A stretch of 64,000 nucleotides of DNA from assembly GCF_028369105.1 (NCBI RefSeq), contig NZ_JAQNDO010000001.1, positions 6,106,501 through 6,170,500 of the forward strand. The letters run 5' to 3'. A program made the translations under genes and the position numbers. The stretch's first letter is position 1. Each line of letters begins with the position of its first letter. A model generated the notes under the pieces. It was not told the DNA's origin and did not search any database. It was given only the letters and a program-made list of their open reading frames with translations. Origin of the DNA: Polyangium mundeleinium (GTDB taxonomy: Bacteria; Myxococcota_A; Polyangia; Polyangiales; Polyangiaceae). Positions 28,244 through 36,621 of the stretch are shown here, one piece after another.

Positions 28244-30580
28244 GTGATACGTCGCCGCGCGTTTCGCCTCGCCCTCCTGGCCCTCGCCGCCTGCGGCCCC
28301 ACGAGCGTCCCTTCGCCGCGCCTCACGGAGCCACCACGCGAGGCGCCCGAAGACGCGCCCCCGCCGTGGCCTTTCGCCGATACGATCTTGCCCGCGCCGC
28401 CGGCCCAGGGAACACCGACCGAGCCAGGCCCGCGCCCGGGTTTGCCCGAGGGCCTCGTTCGCGCCGTGGAGACGCTGTTTCGAAGCGGGCTCGCCGATCC
28501 GCGAGGACTGCCGTATCACGAGGTCTCGATCACGCTCACGACGCAGCCGGAAGGGCCTGGCGAGGTCGTCGCGACGAAAGGCTTCGTGCTCCCGGGGCCG
28601 GAGCACAAGCCGCGCTTCGGCGTCCTGTGGAATGGCCTCGTATATCCGCTTGTCTCCGTCGGCCCCGCGGCGGACCTGCGCGCCGACATCGAGGCGCTCC
28701 GGGCGAGCGACAAGCGCATCTGCGAACAGCAGACCGCGCATTTCCCGGACATGCCTTGCATCCGGGCGCACGCGCCCCGGCCGGAGATTCATTCCCACCG
28801 GCTCGAAGAGATCCTGCCGATGCACGTCGCGATCCTCGTGCAGCTCGGCGAGGACACGCTCACGCGCTCGGTATGGGAGCGCTGGGCCAGGGGCGGCGAG
28901 CTCGACGCCGTCCCCGAAATCGCGGGGCGCGAGCGGGACATTTTCGCGCGCCTCGCCGAGCATTTTCTGCATGGGCTGCGGGACCGCGGGTTCTGGGCCC
29001 ACGTGCGCGGGGACGACGCGCTCGCGCTCGCGAGCTTGCGTGGCCTCGGCCGAATCTCGCCTGCGCTTTCCGCGCGCGCCGCCGCGCTCGGGGCCAGCGA
29101 ACAAACCATAAACACTCTCGCAGAGCCACCGGGGCCCTTGCTCGTGGACCAGGAGAAACGTGCCGCGCGACCGGCCCCGAAGGGTCTGCCGTCGCCCTTG
29201 CCCGCGGATCCAGCGGCGCGCGTGACGACGCTCGTCGCCGCGCTCGGCGAGGTGCGAGAGCCTGCGTTCGGGCGGTCTGGCGTGCAGGCCCAGGTCTTCG
29301 AAGACCCGATCTTGCAGGCCCTGCTCGCGGAAGGTGAAGCCGCTGTCCTGCCGCTCGCGGAGGCGCTCGCGAACGACGAACGCTACACGCGATCGATATG
29401 GTACGAGCCGCACGGCATCGTGCTGCTCACGGTGCGCGACGTCGCGGAGCTCGCCCTCGACACGCTCGCCGCGGATCTCCCGCTCGCGCCCGCGCCGCCG
29501 AACGAGACGAAGACCCAAAAGGCCGAACGATTCAAGCAGGCTGCGGAAACGTACAAATCTCTCCCCGTGGACGAGCGCTGGTTCCGCGATCTCGCGGACG
29601 AGACCGCGGGGCCGGGGCGGTGGGTCCAGGCTGCCACGCGAATCGTCGGGCCCACGGACGCGCCCGGCCGGAGCCCCGACGCCTCCGATTTCCTCGCGCT
29701 CTTCGTGCGCGTCGACGGTCCGCCCAAACCTCGCTTCGCGGGACTTGTATCCCGAAAAAATCCCTCGGTCACCGAGCTCCTCGCGCAGCGCATGAAGCAG
29801 CTCGCCGTGATGAAATCACCCGCGCACCTGCGGGCCTCGTGCGAGATGGGCCTGCTCCTCGCGTTGTGGGACCCGAAGGGCGCCGCGCGCCCGCTCCGCG
29901 AGGGGACCGACCCTTTGCGCAAAGCGTGGAAGGACCTCAAGGACCCGAGCGCCGACGACGAGCTTGGCCCATGCCTCGCCGTGCTCTTCGCGGCGCGAGG
30001 CGCCTTGGGCGACGAACGAGCGTTCGACGAATACGCCTCGTGGATCCGCGCGATCGATCCCGCGACCGTGCCCCCGAAGGCAGGCACGCTCCGCACGCTC
30101 CTCGCGCCCCTGGCCCTCCGCCCCACGCGCCCTTCGATCGTCGCGGCCGGCCGCGCGATGTTCGGGACGAAGACCTCGCTTTGGGCCGTCCGCTTCCGCC
30201 GCGGCGAGCGCGACGATCTGCTCGATCCCGCCTTGCTCCCGATTCCCGGCATGCGAGAGCTCGCCCTCGCGGCCCTGGAGGATCGGTCGGCGGTCGGCAC
30301 CATCGAGCTCGGCGCCTACGGCGAAGTCGAGTGGGGCCTCGACGGAGCGGGCGAATTCGACCGCGAGCACGAGCAAGTCGATCCGCGGGATCCCGGCGCC
30401 GCGCCGTCCTCCACGAAAATGCCCCTCCGCGCCTGTGATCGTGTCGCGGCGGGGCTCGCGCGGCGTATCGGATCGGCCGCGCCCTTCCGGATGTACTGGA
30501 TCGAGACGCGGCGCGACGACGCCATCTCCGCGCTCCGGGCCTTCGTCGTGACGAAGTCCGAGCCGCCCCGCGCCCCCTGA
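28244..30580 (+). CDS. Large lipoprotein of unknown function
   Basis: A 778-residue protein starting at GTG 28244 (IRRRAFRLALLALAACG: lipobox LAAC). After a Pro-rich linker (about 20-65) comes a long, mostly helical protein with AKGLPSPLPADPAARVTTLVAALGEVR and LALAAL-type repeats reminiscent of HEAT-like scaffolds, though no clear repeat period can be fixed by eye. An upstream in-frame extension to 28112 runs antisense through the neighbouring gene's start and is rejected. It is divergent from 26911-28158. A surface scaffold is a reasonable guess only. Confidence 0.65.
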   Translation: MIRRRAFRLALLALAACGPTSVPSPRLTEPPREAPEDAPPPWPFADTILPAPPAQGTPTEPGPRPGLPEGLVRAVETLFRSGLADPRGLPYHEVSITLTTQPEGPGEVVATKGFVLPGPEHKPRFGVLWNGLVYPLVSVGPAADLRADIEALRASDKRICEQQTAHFPDMPCIRAHAPRPEIHSHRLEEILPMHVAILVQLGEDTLTRSVWERWARGGELDAVPEIAGRERDIFARLAEHFLHGLRDRGFWAHVRGDDALALASLRGLGRISPALSARAAALGASEQTINTLAEPPGPLLVDQEKRAARPAPKGLPSPLPADPAARVTTLVAALGEVREPAFGRSGVQAQVFEDPILQALLAEGEAAVLPLAEALANDERYTRSIWYEPHGIVLLTVRDVAELALDTLAADLPLAPAPPNETKTQKAERFKQAAETYKSLPVDERWFRDLADETAGPGRWVQAATRIVGPTDAPGRSPDASDFLALFVRVDGPPKPRFAGLVSRKNPSVTELLAQRMKQLAVMKSPAHLRASCEMGLLLALWDPKGAARPLREGTDPLRKAWKDLKDPSADDELGPCLAVLFAARGALGDERAFDEYASWIRAIDPATVPPKAGTLRTLLAPLALRPTRPSIVAAGRAMFGTKTSLWAVRFRRGERDDLLDPALLPIPGMRELALAALEDRSAVGTIELGAYGEVEWGLDGAGEFDREHEQVDPRDPGAAPSSTKMPLRACDRVAAGLARRIGSAAPFRMYWIETRRDDAISALRAFVVTKSEPPRAP

Positions 30581-30726
30581 ACGGCATTTTCATCCACAAT
30601 CGACAAAACCCGGAGAAGATGCGGCCGAGCGCGTCCGCGACGGAAATGTTTTCTCTTCGGGGACGGCTCGCCCAAGGGGCTGTTCATCCGCTATGCTTCG
30701 TGCGGGCGAAGGCCCCCCCACGCGCC

Positions 30727-31797
30727 ATGACGAACGTCGCATTGCTCGGGTACGGCCGCTTCGGCGCGGCCATGGCCTCGCTCCTCCGGGACGCGGACGT
30801 CGACGTGCGGGCCTTCGATCCTCGCTCCCCCGTGCCGGACGAAATGCGCGTCGCGTCGATCCCGGATCTCGTTCGAGACCGCGATTTCGTGATCGTCGCC
30901 GTCCCCGTCACCGCCATGCCCCGCGCATTCGCGACGATGCGGCCGCTCCTCTCGCCCTCGCAGATCGTCGTCGACGTGGGTAGCGTCAAGCTCGGCCCCT
31001 CGGCTGCCATGAACGAATGCTTCGGCGCCGCGATCCCCTGGGTCGCCACGCATCCCCTGTTCGGCCCGATCAGCCTCTCGCGGGGCGAGCGCCCACTCGT
31101 CGCGGTGGTATGCCCGAACGCGACGCACCCGAGCGCCGTCGAGCGGGTCGTCGCGCTCTACGAGCGCATCGGCTGCACGGTCGTCCTGGAGCACGAGGCC
31201 ACGCACGATCGCAACATGGCCTGGACGCACGCGCTCGCATTCTTCGTGGCCAAGGGTATGCTCGACGCGTCCGTGCCCCTCGACATCCCGTACGCGCCTC
31301 CCTCCTTTCAAGCGCTCGCGCGGACCGTGGAGGCCGCCCGGTCGGACGCGGGGCACCTTTATGCCGCGCTCCACCGCGAAAATCCCTATGCCGCCGAGGC
31401 CCGCCGGAAGCTCGTCGAAGCGCTCCTCGCCGCCGATCAGAATCTCTCCGGATCGGACGGGATGGCTCCGCCGCCGTCGTCCTCGCTCGTCCTCTTGCCC
31501 TCCGCGGCGGGCTCGCAGGCCTTGCGCGAGACGCGCGACCTCATCGACGACCTCGATCGCGAAATCGTGGAGCTCCTCGGGCGCAGGGCCCAGCTCGCAC
31601 GGCGCGCGGCGCGCGAAAAGGCGAAGCTCGGACGCCCTGTGCGGGATCCCGAACGCGAGGCGGAGCTTTTCGAAGCGCGGCGGCGCTGGGCGGCCGAGCG
31701 TGATCTCGATCCGGCGTCGGTGCACGAAATCTTCGACGCCATTCTCCGATTCTCCAGGCGCCTCCAGCACGACGAACCCATCGACGAGGCGGACTGA
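30727..31797 (+). CDS. tyrA: Prephenate dehydrogenase-chorismate mutase fusion (TyrA type)
   Basis: A 356-residue bifunctional enzyme. Residues 1-about 240 are the NAD-binding prephenate dehydrogenase: LLGYGRFGAAMASLL, VIVAVPVTAMP, VDVGSVK, THPLFGP. Residues about 275-345 are an AroQ-type chorismate mutase: LRETRDLIDDLDREIVELLGRRAQLARRAAREKAK. It converts chorismate to prephenate and then to 4-hydroxyphenylpyruvate on the path to tyrosine. The domain order is reversed relative to E. coli TyrA, where the mutase is N-terminal. It opens a three-gene cluster with DAHP synthase (66 nt gap) and prephenate dehydratase, and supplies prephenate to both branches. Confidence 0.87.
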   Translation: MTNVALLGYGRFGAAMASLLRDADVDVRAFDPRSPVPDEMRVASIPDLVRDRDFVIVAVPVTAMPRAFATMRPLLSPSQIVVDVGSVKLGPSAAMNECFGAAIPWVATHPLFGPISLSRGERPLVAVVCPNATHPSAVERVVALYERIGCTVVLEHEATHDRNMAWTHALAFFVAKGMLDASVPLDIPYAPPSFQALARTVEAARSDAGHLYAALHRENPYAAEARRKLVEALLAADQNLSGSDGMAPPPSSSLVLLPSAAGSQALRETRDLIDDLDREIVELLGRRAQLARRAAREKAKLGRPVRDPEREAELFEARRRWAAERDLDPASVHEIFDAILRFSRRLQHDEPIDEAD

Positions 31798-31863
31798 TCT
31801 TTTTCCGGGCCGGCTGAGGCCGCCACAGCATCCAACAGAACAGGGACCATAGGGGGAACTTAC

Positions 31864-32997
31864 ATGATTGTCACGCTCGAGCCCGACGCGCCCGAGTCGC
31901 GCGCCGAGGCGGTCGTTCGCCTCGCAGCGCGGTATCCGGGGGTCTCGGTCCAGAAATTCGTCTTCCGGGGCGAATCCACCTCCATCATCGAGGTGCACCT
32001 CATCGGCTCGACGCGCGCCGTGCCGACGGAGCCCTTCGAAAGCCTGCCCGGCGTGCACAAGGTCGTCCGCGTCTCCCGGAAATACCGGCTCATCGGCCGG
32101 CACCACCCGGACGCCGAGACGCACGGGTTCGAGTACAACGGCATCCATTTCGACGAGAAGCGTGTCCACGTCTTCGCCGGCCTCTGCGCCGTCGACACGC
32201 GCGAGCACGTCGCCCACATGATGGCCGCGCTCGAAAAGGCGGGCATCCGGACGACGCGCATGGGCGCGTACAAGCCGCGCACGAGCCCCTACGATTTCCA
32301 GGGCCTCGGCAAAACCTGTTTGCCCTGGGTCTTCGAGCTCGCGGGCAAGCACGGCATCCAGGTGATCGCCATGGAGGTCACCGACGCGCGCCAGATCGAC
32401 GAGATCAACACGGCGCTCGCCTCCGCGGGCGAGCCGACCGGCGTCATGCTCCAGATCGGCACGCGCAACACGCAGAACTTCGAGCTCCTGAAGCAAGTGG
32501 GCCAGCAGCGCCGTTTCCCGGTCCTCTTCAAGCGCGGCATGGGCATCTCGCTCGAAGAGTCCTTGAACGCGTGCGAATACGTGGCGAGCGAGGGGAACCC
32601 GAACATCGTGTTTTGCCTGCGCGGCGTGAAGACACACCTCGGCGATCCCCACCGGAACCTGGTGGACTTCTCGCACGTGCCCGTCCTCCGCCGGCAGACG
32701 CGCCTGCCCGTGTGCATCGATCCCTCGCACGCCGTGGGCCGCATGGACAACGCGCCCGACGGCCTGCCGGACATTTTTCACGTGGTGGGGCAGGGGATCA
32801 TCGCGGGCGCATCCATGGTGCTCGTCGATTTCCACCCGCGGCCGGACGAGGCGCTCTGCGACGGCCCGCAAGCCTTGGACCTCTCGGCCTTGCCGCGGTT
32901 CGCGCGGTACGTGGAGAGCGTGCGGCACGCGTACGAAGGGATCGTCCGCGAGGTCGGCGCGGGCGCGGCGGCGGCGACCGAGCCTCACGCCGCTTGA
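31864..32997 (+). CDS. aroF: 3-deoxy-7-phosphoheptulonate synthase (DAHP synthase), type I beta
   Basis: A 377-residue enzyme making DAHP from phosphoenolpyruvate and erythrose 4-phosphate, the first step of the shikimate pathway. The N-terminal about 90 residues form the regulatory ferredoxin-like domain of the type I beta class. The catalytic barrel shows AGLCAVDTREH, TRMGAYKPRTSPYDFQGLG (the KPRTS phosphate/PEP site), MLQIGTRNTQNFELLK, VLFKRGMG and VCIDPSHAVGR. An AGGGGG site precedes ATG 31864. It lies between the tyrosine and phenylalanine branch enzymes, so flux into and through the pathway is probably co-regulated. The gene symbol follows common usage for this class. Confidence 0.9.
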   Translation: MIVTLEPDAPESRAEAVVRLAARYPGVSVQKFVFRGESTSIIEVHLIGSTRAVPTEPFESLPGVHKVVRVSRKYRLIGRHHPDAETHGFEYNGIHFDEKRVHVFAGLCAVDTREHVAHMMAALEKAGIRTTRMGAYKPRTSPYDFQGLGKTCLPWVFELAGKHGIQVIAMEVTDARQIDEINTALASAGEPTGVMLQIGTRNTQNFELLKQVGQQRRFPVLFKRGMGISLEESLNACEYVASEGNPNIVFCLRGVKTHLGDPHRNLVDFSHVPVLRRQTRLPVCIDPSHAVGRMDNAPDGLPDIFHVVGQGIIAGASMVLVDFHPRPDEALCDGPQALDLSALPRFARYVESVRHAYEGIVREVGAGAAAATEPHAA

Positions 32998-33014
32998 TCG
33001 GAGCCCGGGGCGCC

Positions 33015-33836
33015 GTGGAGGGGATTTCGGTCGCTTGCCTCGGCCCCGCGGGCACGTTCAGCGAGGAGGCGGCCTCGCGCCATTTCGGGCAAGACGCCCG
33101 TCCCGTCTTCTGCACCTCGATCGACGACGTCTTCGACGGGATGGAGGCGCGCGCCGCCCGCTTCGGCGTCGTGCCCGTGGAAAACTCCCTCGAAGGCGCG
33201 ATCGGCCATACCCTCGACCGGCTCGTCGCCTCGCCGCTCCGCATCTCCGGCGAGGTCGCGCTCCCCATCCGCCAGCACCTGCTCCGGCGCGAGGGGCGGC
33301 TCGAAGGGATCACGCGGGTCTACGGGCACGCGCAATCCCTCGCGCAATGCCAGCGATTCTTGAAAGATACACTCCCGCTGGCCGAGCGCGTCGCGGTCTC
33401 CAGCAACGCCGAAGCCGCGCGCCTCGCCGCGCGGGAGCCGGGGACCGCGGCCCTCGCGGGCAAACGCGCGGCGGCGATCCACGCGCTCACCATCCTCGCC
33501 GAGGGAGTCGAGGACGATCCGACGAACACCACACGCTTCCTGGTGATCGGCGAAACGAGCGCCGCGCCCTCGGGTCACGACAAAACCTCGCTCGTCATGT
33601 CAGCGCCGAACCGCCCAGGCTCGATGCTCGCGCTGCTCCGCCCCTTCTCGCGGCACGGCGTCAGCATGACCAAGCTCGAATCCCGCCCCTCGCGGCGAGG
33701 TCTTTGGGATTACCTCTTTTTCGTCGACGTCGAGGGCCACGCGAAGGACGTCAACGTGCGCCACGCGCTCGTCGAGCTGGAAGCGCGCGCGGGTTACCTC
33801 AAAGTCCTCGGCTCGTACCCGATGGCGCGCCCCTGA
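33015..33836 (+). CDS. pheA: Prephenate dehydratase with ACT domain
   Basis: A 273-residue enzyme converting prephenate to phenylpyruvate. The catalytic domain begins VACLGPAGTFSEEAA and contains VVPVENSLEGAIGHTLDRL and NTTRFLVIG (the TRF motif). The C-terminal ACT domain (GSMLALLRPFSRHGVSMTKLESRP, about 205-228) binds phenylalanine for feedback inhibition. No chorismate mutase is fused; that activity comes from the TyrA fusion upstream. Two starts are possible: GTG 33015, used here, with GGAG 11 nt upstream, or TTG 32994, which overlaps the DAHP synthase stop. Either way translation is coupled to the preceding gene. Confidence 0.88.
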   Translation: MEGISVACLGPAGTFSEEAASRHFGQDARPVFCTSIDDVFDGMEARAARFGVVPVENSLEGAIGHTLDRLVASPLRISGEVALPIRQHLLRREGRLEGITRVYGHAQSLAQCQRFLKDTLPLAERVAVSSNAEAARLAAREPGTAALAGKRAAAIHALTILAEGVEDDPTNTTRFLVIGETSAAPSGHDKTSLVMSAPNRPGSMLALLRPFSRHGVSMTKLESRPSRRGLWDYLFFVDVEGHAKDVNVRHALVELEARAGYLKVLGSYPMARP

Positions 33837-33875
33837 GCGGAACTTCCTCGCCCCGGCTCCGGCTCCTCGCGTACC

Positions 33876-35360
33876 ATGGAAACCATGGAATACGCGCACG
33901 GTCGGCCGAGGTCTGGATCCAGCATGAGCGCACCTGCATCGCTCGTCGTTCTCGTCTCTTCGCTTGTGATCGTCGCGGCGCCGGCGTGCGTCGCGCCCGA
34001 CGAGGACGAGCCGTTCGTCGACACGGCGAGCTTTGCGTACACGGTCCCGGCAAAGGGGACAGCAACGACGCTCGACGTGGCCGGCTGGAACCTGGAGTGG
34101 TTCGGTGATACGAGCCGCGGGCCCACGAACGACACGCTGCAGCGGCAGAACGCATACGACGTGATCAGCGGCGCCGACATGGATCTCTGGGGCGTGCAAG
34201 AGATCGTGAGCGTCTCGCAGTGGAACACGCTCAAATCACAGCTCGTCGGGTACGCCGGCATCTTGTCGAACGATCCGATCGTGACGAGCGGCTCCTCGTA
34301 TTACACCACGTCCGAGCAGAAGCTCGGCTTCCTCTACAAAACCTCGGTCGCCACGGTGCAAAGCGCGCGCGTCATCCTGACCGCCTACGACTACGAGTTC
34401 GCCGGACGGCCGCCGCTCGAAGTGAAGCTCTCGGTCACGCTGAACGGCACGACGGAGAACGTGGTCGTCATCATCCTCCACATGAAGGCGCTCGCCGATT
34501 CCGCGAGCTACCTGCGCAGGGTCGACGCATCCACCGCACTGAAATCCTATCTCGACACGAACCACCCGACGCAAAAGGTATTCGTCATCGGCGATTTCAA
34601 CGACGACCTCGACGGTTCGATCTCGGGCAACACGACGCCCTACGCCAATTTCCTCTCCGACACGGCCGATTACCATTTCGCCACGAAAGCCCTGACGGAC
34701 GCAAACATCTCCTCGACGTCGAGCGGCGGCGCGACGCTGGATCATCACCTCGTGACGAACGAGCTCGCCCTGGCCCTCGTCCCCGGCTCCGTCGAAGCCT
34801 ACAAGGTCTCCACGTTCATCCCAAGCTACGCCTCCACGACAAGCGACCATTTCCCGATCCTGAGCCGCTACACCTGGGCCGCCGCCAAGCCCGCGCAGGT
34901 CGTGATCAACGAGATCTGCGCAAACGAGCCCGGCAGCAGCGTCACCGGCGAATTCGTAGAGGTCGTCAACATCGGCGGCCTGCCCGCCACACTCGACGGC
35001 TGGACAATCTCGGACACAACCTCCGTGCGGCACACCTTCGCCGCAGGCACGACGCTCGCCCCGGGCAAAAGCCTCGTCATCTTCGGCGCAACCTCCGCCA
35101 TCCCCGCAGGCACACCCAACGCGCTCGGGAGCTCCACAAGCAACCTGGGCCTCGCAAACGGCGGCGACGCCGTCTACCTGCGCGACGCCGCAGGCACGAC
35201 AAAAGACTCCTTCAGCTACCCCGCATCCCTGGCCGCCGTCGACGGCGTTTCCATGAACCGCAGCCCCGACGCCGCCGAAAGCGCAACGTTCGTCCTACAC
35301 ACGGCGCTCGTCGCCGCTGGGAGTTCGCCAGGCACACGCGCGAACGGGACGGCGTTCTGA
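33876..35360 (+). CDS. Secreted endonuclease/exonuclease/phosphatase-fold protein with lamin-tail domain
   Basis: Up to 494 residues, with a hydrophobic signal (APASLVVLVSSLVIVAAPAC) near the N-terminus. The EEP catalytic set is present: VAGWNLEWFGD (about 70), LWGVQEI (about 105), ILHMKAL (about 203), VIGDFNDD (about 238) and STTSDHFPI (about 320). These bind Mg and cut phosphodiesters, as in secreted DNases. A C-terminal lamin-tail domain (VINEICANEPGSSVTGEFVEVVNIGG, about 340-450) often accompanies secreted nucleases. ATG 33924 is an alternative start that would make the lipobox C-terminal end nearer the N-terminus. It probably degrades extracellular DNA or a related phosphodiester. Confidence 0.83.
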   Translation: METMEYAHGRPRSGSSMSAPASLVVLVSSLVIVAAPACVAPDEDEPFVDTASFAYTVPAKGTATTLDVAGWNLEWFGDTSRGPTNDTLQRQNAYDVISGADMDLWGVQEIVSVSQWNTLKSQLVGYAGILSNDPIVTSGSSYYTTSEQKLGFLYKTSVATVQSARVILTAYDYEFAGRPPLEVKLSVTLNGTTENVVVIILHMKALADSASYLRRVDASTALKSYLDTNHPTQKVFVIGDFNDDLDGSISGNTTPYANFLSDTADYHFATKALTDANISSTSSGGATLDHHLVTNELALALVPGSVEAYKVSTFIPSYASTTSDHFPILSRYTWAAAKPAQVVINEICANEPGSSVTGEFVEVVNIGGLPATLDGWTISDTTSVRHTFAAGTTLAPGKSLVIFGATSAIPAGTPNALGSSTSNLGLANGGDAVYLRDAAGTTKDSFSYPASLAAVDGVSMNRSPDAAESATFVLHTALVAAGSSPGTRANGTAF

Positions 35361-35366
35361 GTCGAG

Positions 35367-35682
35367 GGCGTCGCGCCGGGGCTCTGCCCCGGACCCCGCG
35401 GGGGGCTGTCCGCCCCCTCGACCCCGGACCAGGCACAGCCTGGACCGGTGATTGAAAAACTGCGCTCCGCGCAGTTTTTCAAACGGGCCGACGAAGAAGC
35501 CGGGTTGCCAGCCGAACCAGCAGCGCGGCTGTTTTGGTTGGCAACGCCGCTGCTGGTCTTCACCGGGCCTGTTCGATGAGCTGCGCGGAGCGCAGTTCAT
35601 CGAGCTTGGGTCCAGCCCCTGGCTGGTCCGGGGTGGAGGGGGCGGACAGCCCCCTCCTGGGGCCGGGGGCAACGCCCCAGCG
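35367..35682 (+). repeat. Mirror-ordered multi-hairpin intergenic element, copy E1
   Basis: The stretch is a train of hairpins: GCCGGGGC/GCCCCGG, GGGGGC/GCCCCC, GGACCAGGC/GCCTGGACC, then a perfect 14-bp stem at 35452-35465/35469-35482 with a TCC loop; a variable core with its own hairpin (TTGCCAGCC..GGTTGGCAA); then the series in reverse order with a 14-bp stem at 35573-35586/35590-35603, a CCAGC/GCTGG stem and GGAGGGGGC/GCCCCCTCC. It fills the gap between two convergent genes. Copy E2 at 55600-55946 has the same plan on the other strand. No protein-coding signal is credible. Confidence 0.85.
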
Positions 35683-35689
35683 AAGCGGC

Positions 35690-36613
35690 TCAGAGGATAG
35701 GCCCCACCGCCGTCAGCTTCCTCGTCGCCAGCACCCAATAAATCGCACGGATTGCCCCGTCCTCGCCGATCTCGCATTGCACCACCGATCGTGGCGCCAG
35801 CTTCCGCCCTGGCGCGTGCTCCAGCACCACGGCGGGCATCCCGTTCATCATCCGAAATGCGAATTGCGTGTCCATGCCGCGCCGCTTGGCGAGACCCACC
35901 ATCAAACGCCCCACCCGATCTCGCCCCAGGATGGGCAACCGCGCCGCAAAAAACTCGCCTCCGCCGTCGCTCAGGTGCCGCACCTCGGCGTCCAGGATCG
36001 ATTCGAGCGCTTTTCCATCCGCGCTCCCGAGCGCGAGCAGAAACCGCCCGAGCGCTTCGCGTGTCTTCTCCACCAGCTCGGGCGTGCGACGCGTTCGGCT
36101 CGCCTCGTAGGCCGAGAGCGCTCGCCGTGCCCGGTGGTGCATCGTCTTCACGGCTGCCTCCGTCATCCCGAGTGCGTCGGCTGCCTCCTTCACCGACCAG
36201 TCGAATACGTCGCAGAGCAGCACGATCGCCCGCTGCCGCGGCGTCAGCGCCTCCAGCGCCACGAGGAACGCCATCGACACGCTCTCCAGAAGATCGTAAC
36301 GCCCCTCGGTCTCGACCGGCTCGATCCCGATCTCCGGCGCGAAATCGCCCTCCGTCTCGACCGGCGAGGGCAGCCACGGCCCGTCGTATGCGCGTCGCCG
36401 CCGCGCGCGCAGCCGGTCGATCCCGAGGTTCACGGCCACGCGCGTGAGCCACGGCCGCACGGGCTCCTCCGTGCGGGCGGGGGGACGCTCGATCACGCGC
36501 AGGAGCGTCTCCTGCACGAGATCATCCGCGTCCGCTGCCGACCCGGTCAGCCGATAGCAGAGACCCCACAGATATTGCCGGTGCTCCCGCGCGAGCCCAT
36601 CTCCGTCCGTCAT
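35690..36613 (-). CDS. ECF41-type RNA polymerase sigma factor with SnoaL-like C-terminal domain
   Basis: A 307-residue sigma-70 family protein. Region 2 is YLWGLCYRLTGSAADADDLVQET (about 17-40) and region 4 is LTPRQRAIVLLCDVFDWSVKEAADALGMTEAAVKT (about 125-160). The C-terminal half is a SnoaL/NTF2-like domain with LSDGGGEFFAARLPILGRDRV, the signature of ECF41 factors, where this domain replaces an anti-sigma factor in controlling activity. ECF41 genes are typically paired with carboxymuconolactone-decarboxylase, oxidoreductase or epimerase genes; here the oxidoreductase lies 8 nt upstream in the same operon. ATG 36613 was chosen; GTG codons lie just before it. Confidence 0.88.
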   Translation of the reverse strand: MTDGDGLAREHRQYLWGLCYRLTGSAADADDLVQETLLRVIERPPARTEEPVRPWLTRVAVNLGIDRLRARRRRAYDGPWLPSPVETEGDFAPEIGIEPVETEGRYDLLESVSMAFLVALEALTPRQRAIVLLCDVFDWSVKEAADALGMTEAAVKTMHHRARRALSAYEASRTRRTPELVEKTREALGRFLLALGSADGKALESILDAEVRHLSDGGGEFFAARLPILGRDRVGRLMVGLAKRRGMDTQFAFRMMNGMPAVVLEHAPGRKLAPRSVVQCEIGEDGAIRAIYWVLATRKLTAVGPIL

Positions 36614-36621
36614 CACCACGT

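Noticed and set aside
26873-29518. Very long minus-strand open frame continuing upstream of the GNAT gene across 26911-30580.
   Set aside because: It is an antisense or out-of-frame consequence of the high GC content; only its last 196 codons carry GNAT sequence, and other genes with signals and family motifs occupy the rest.
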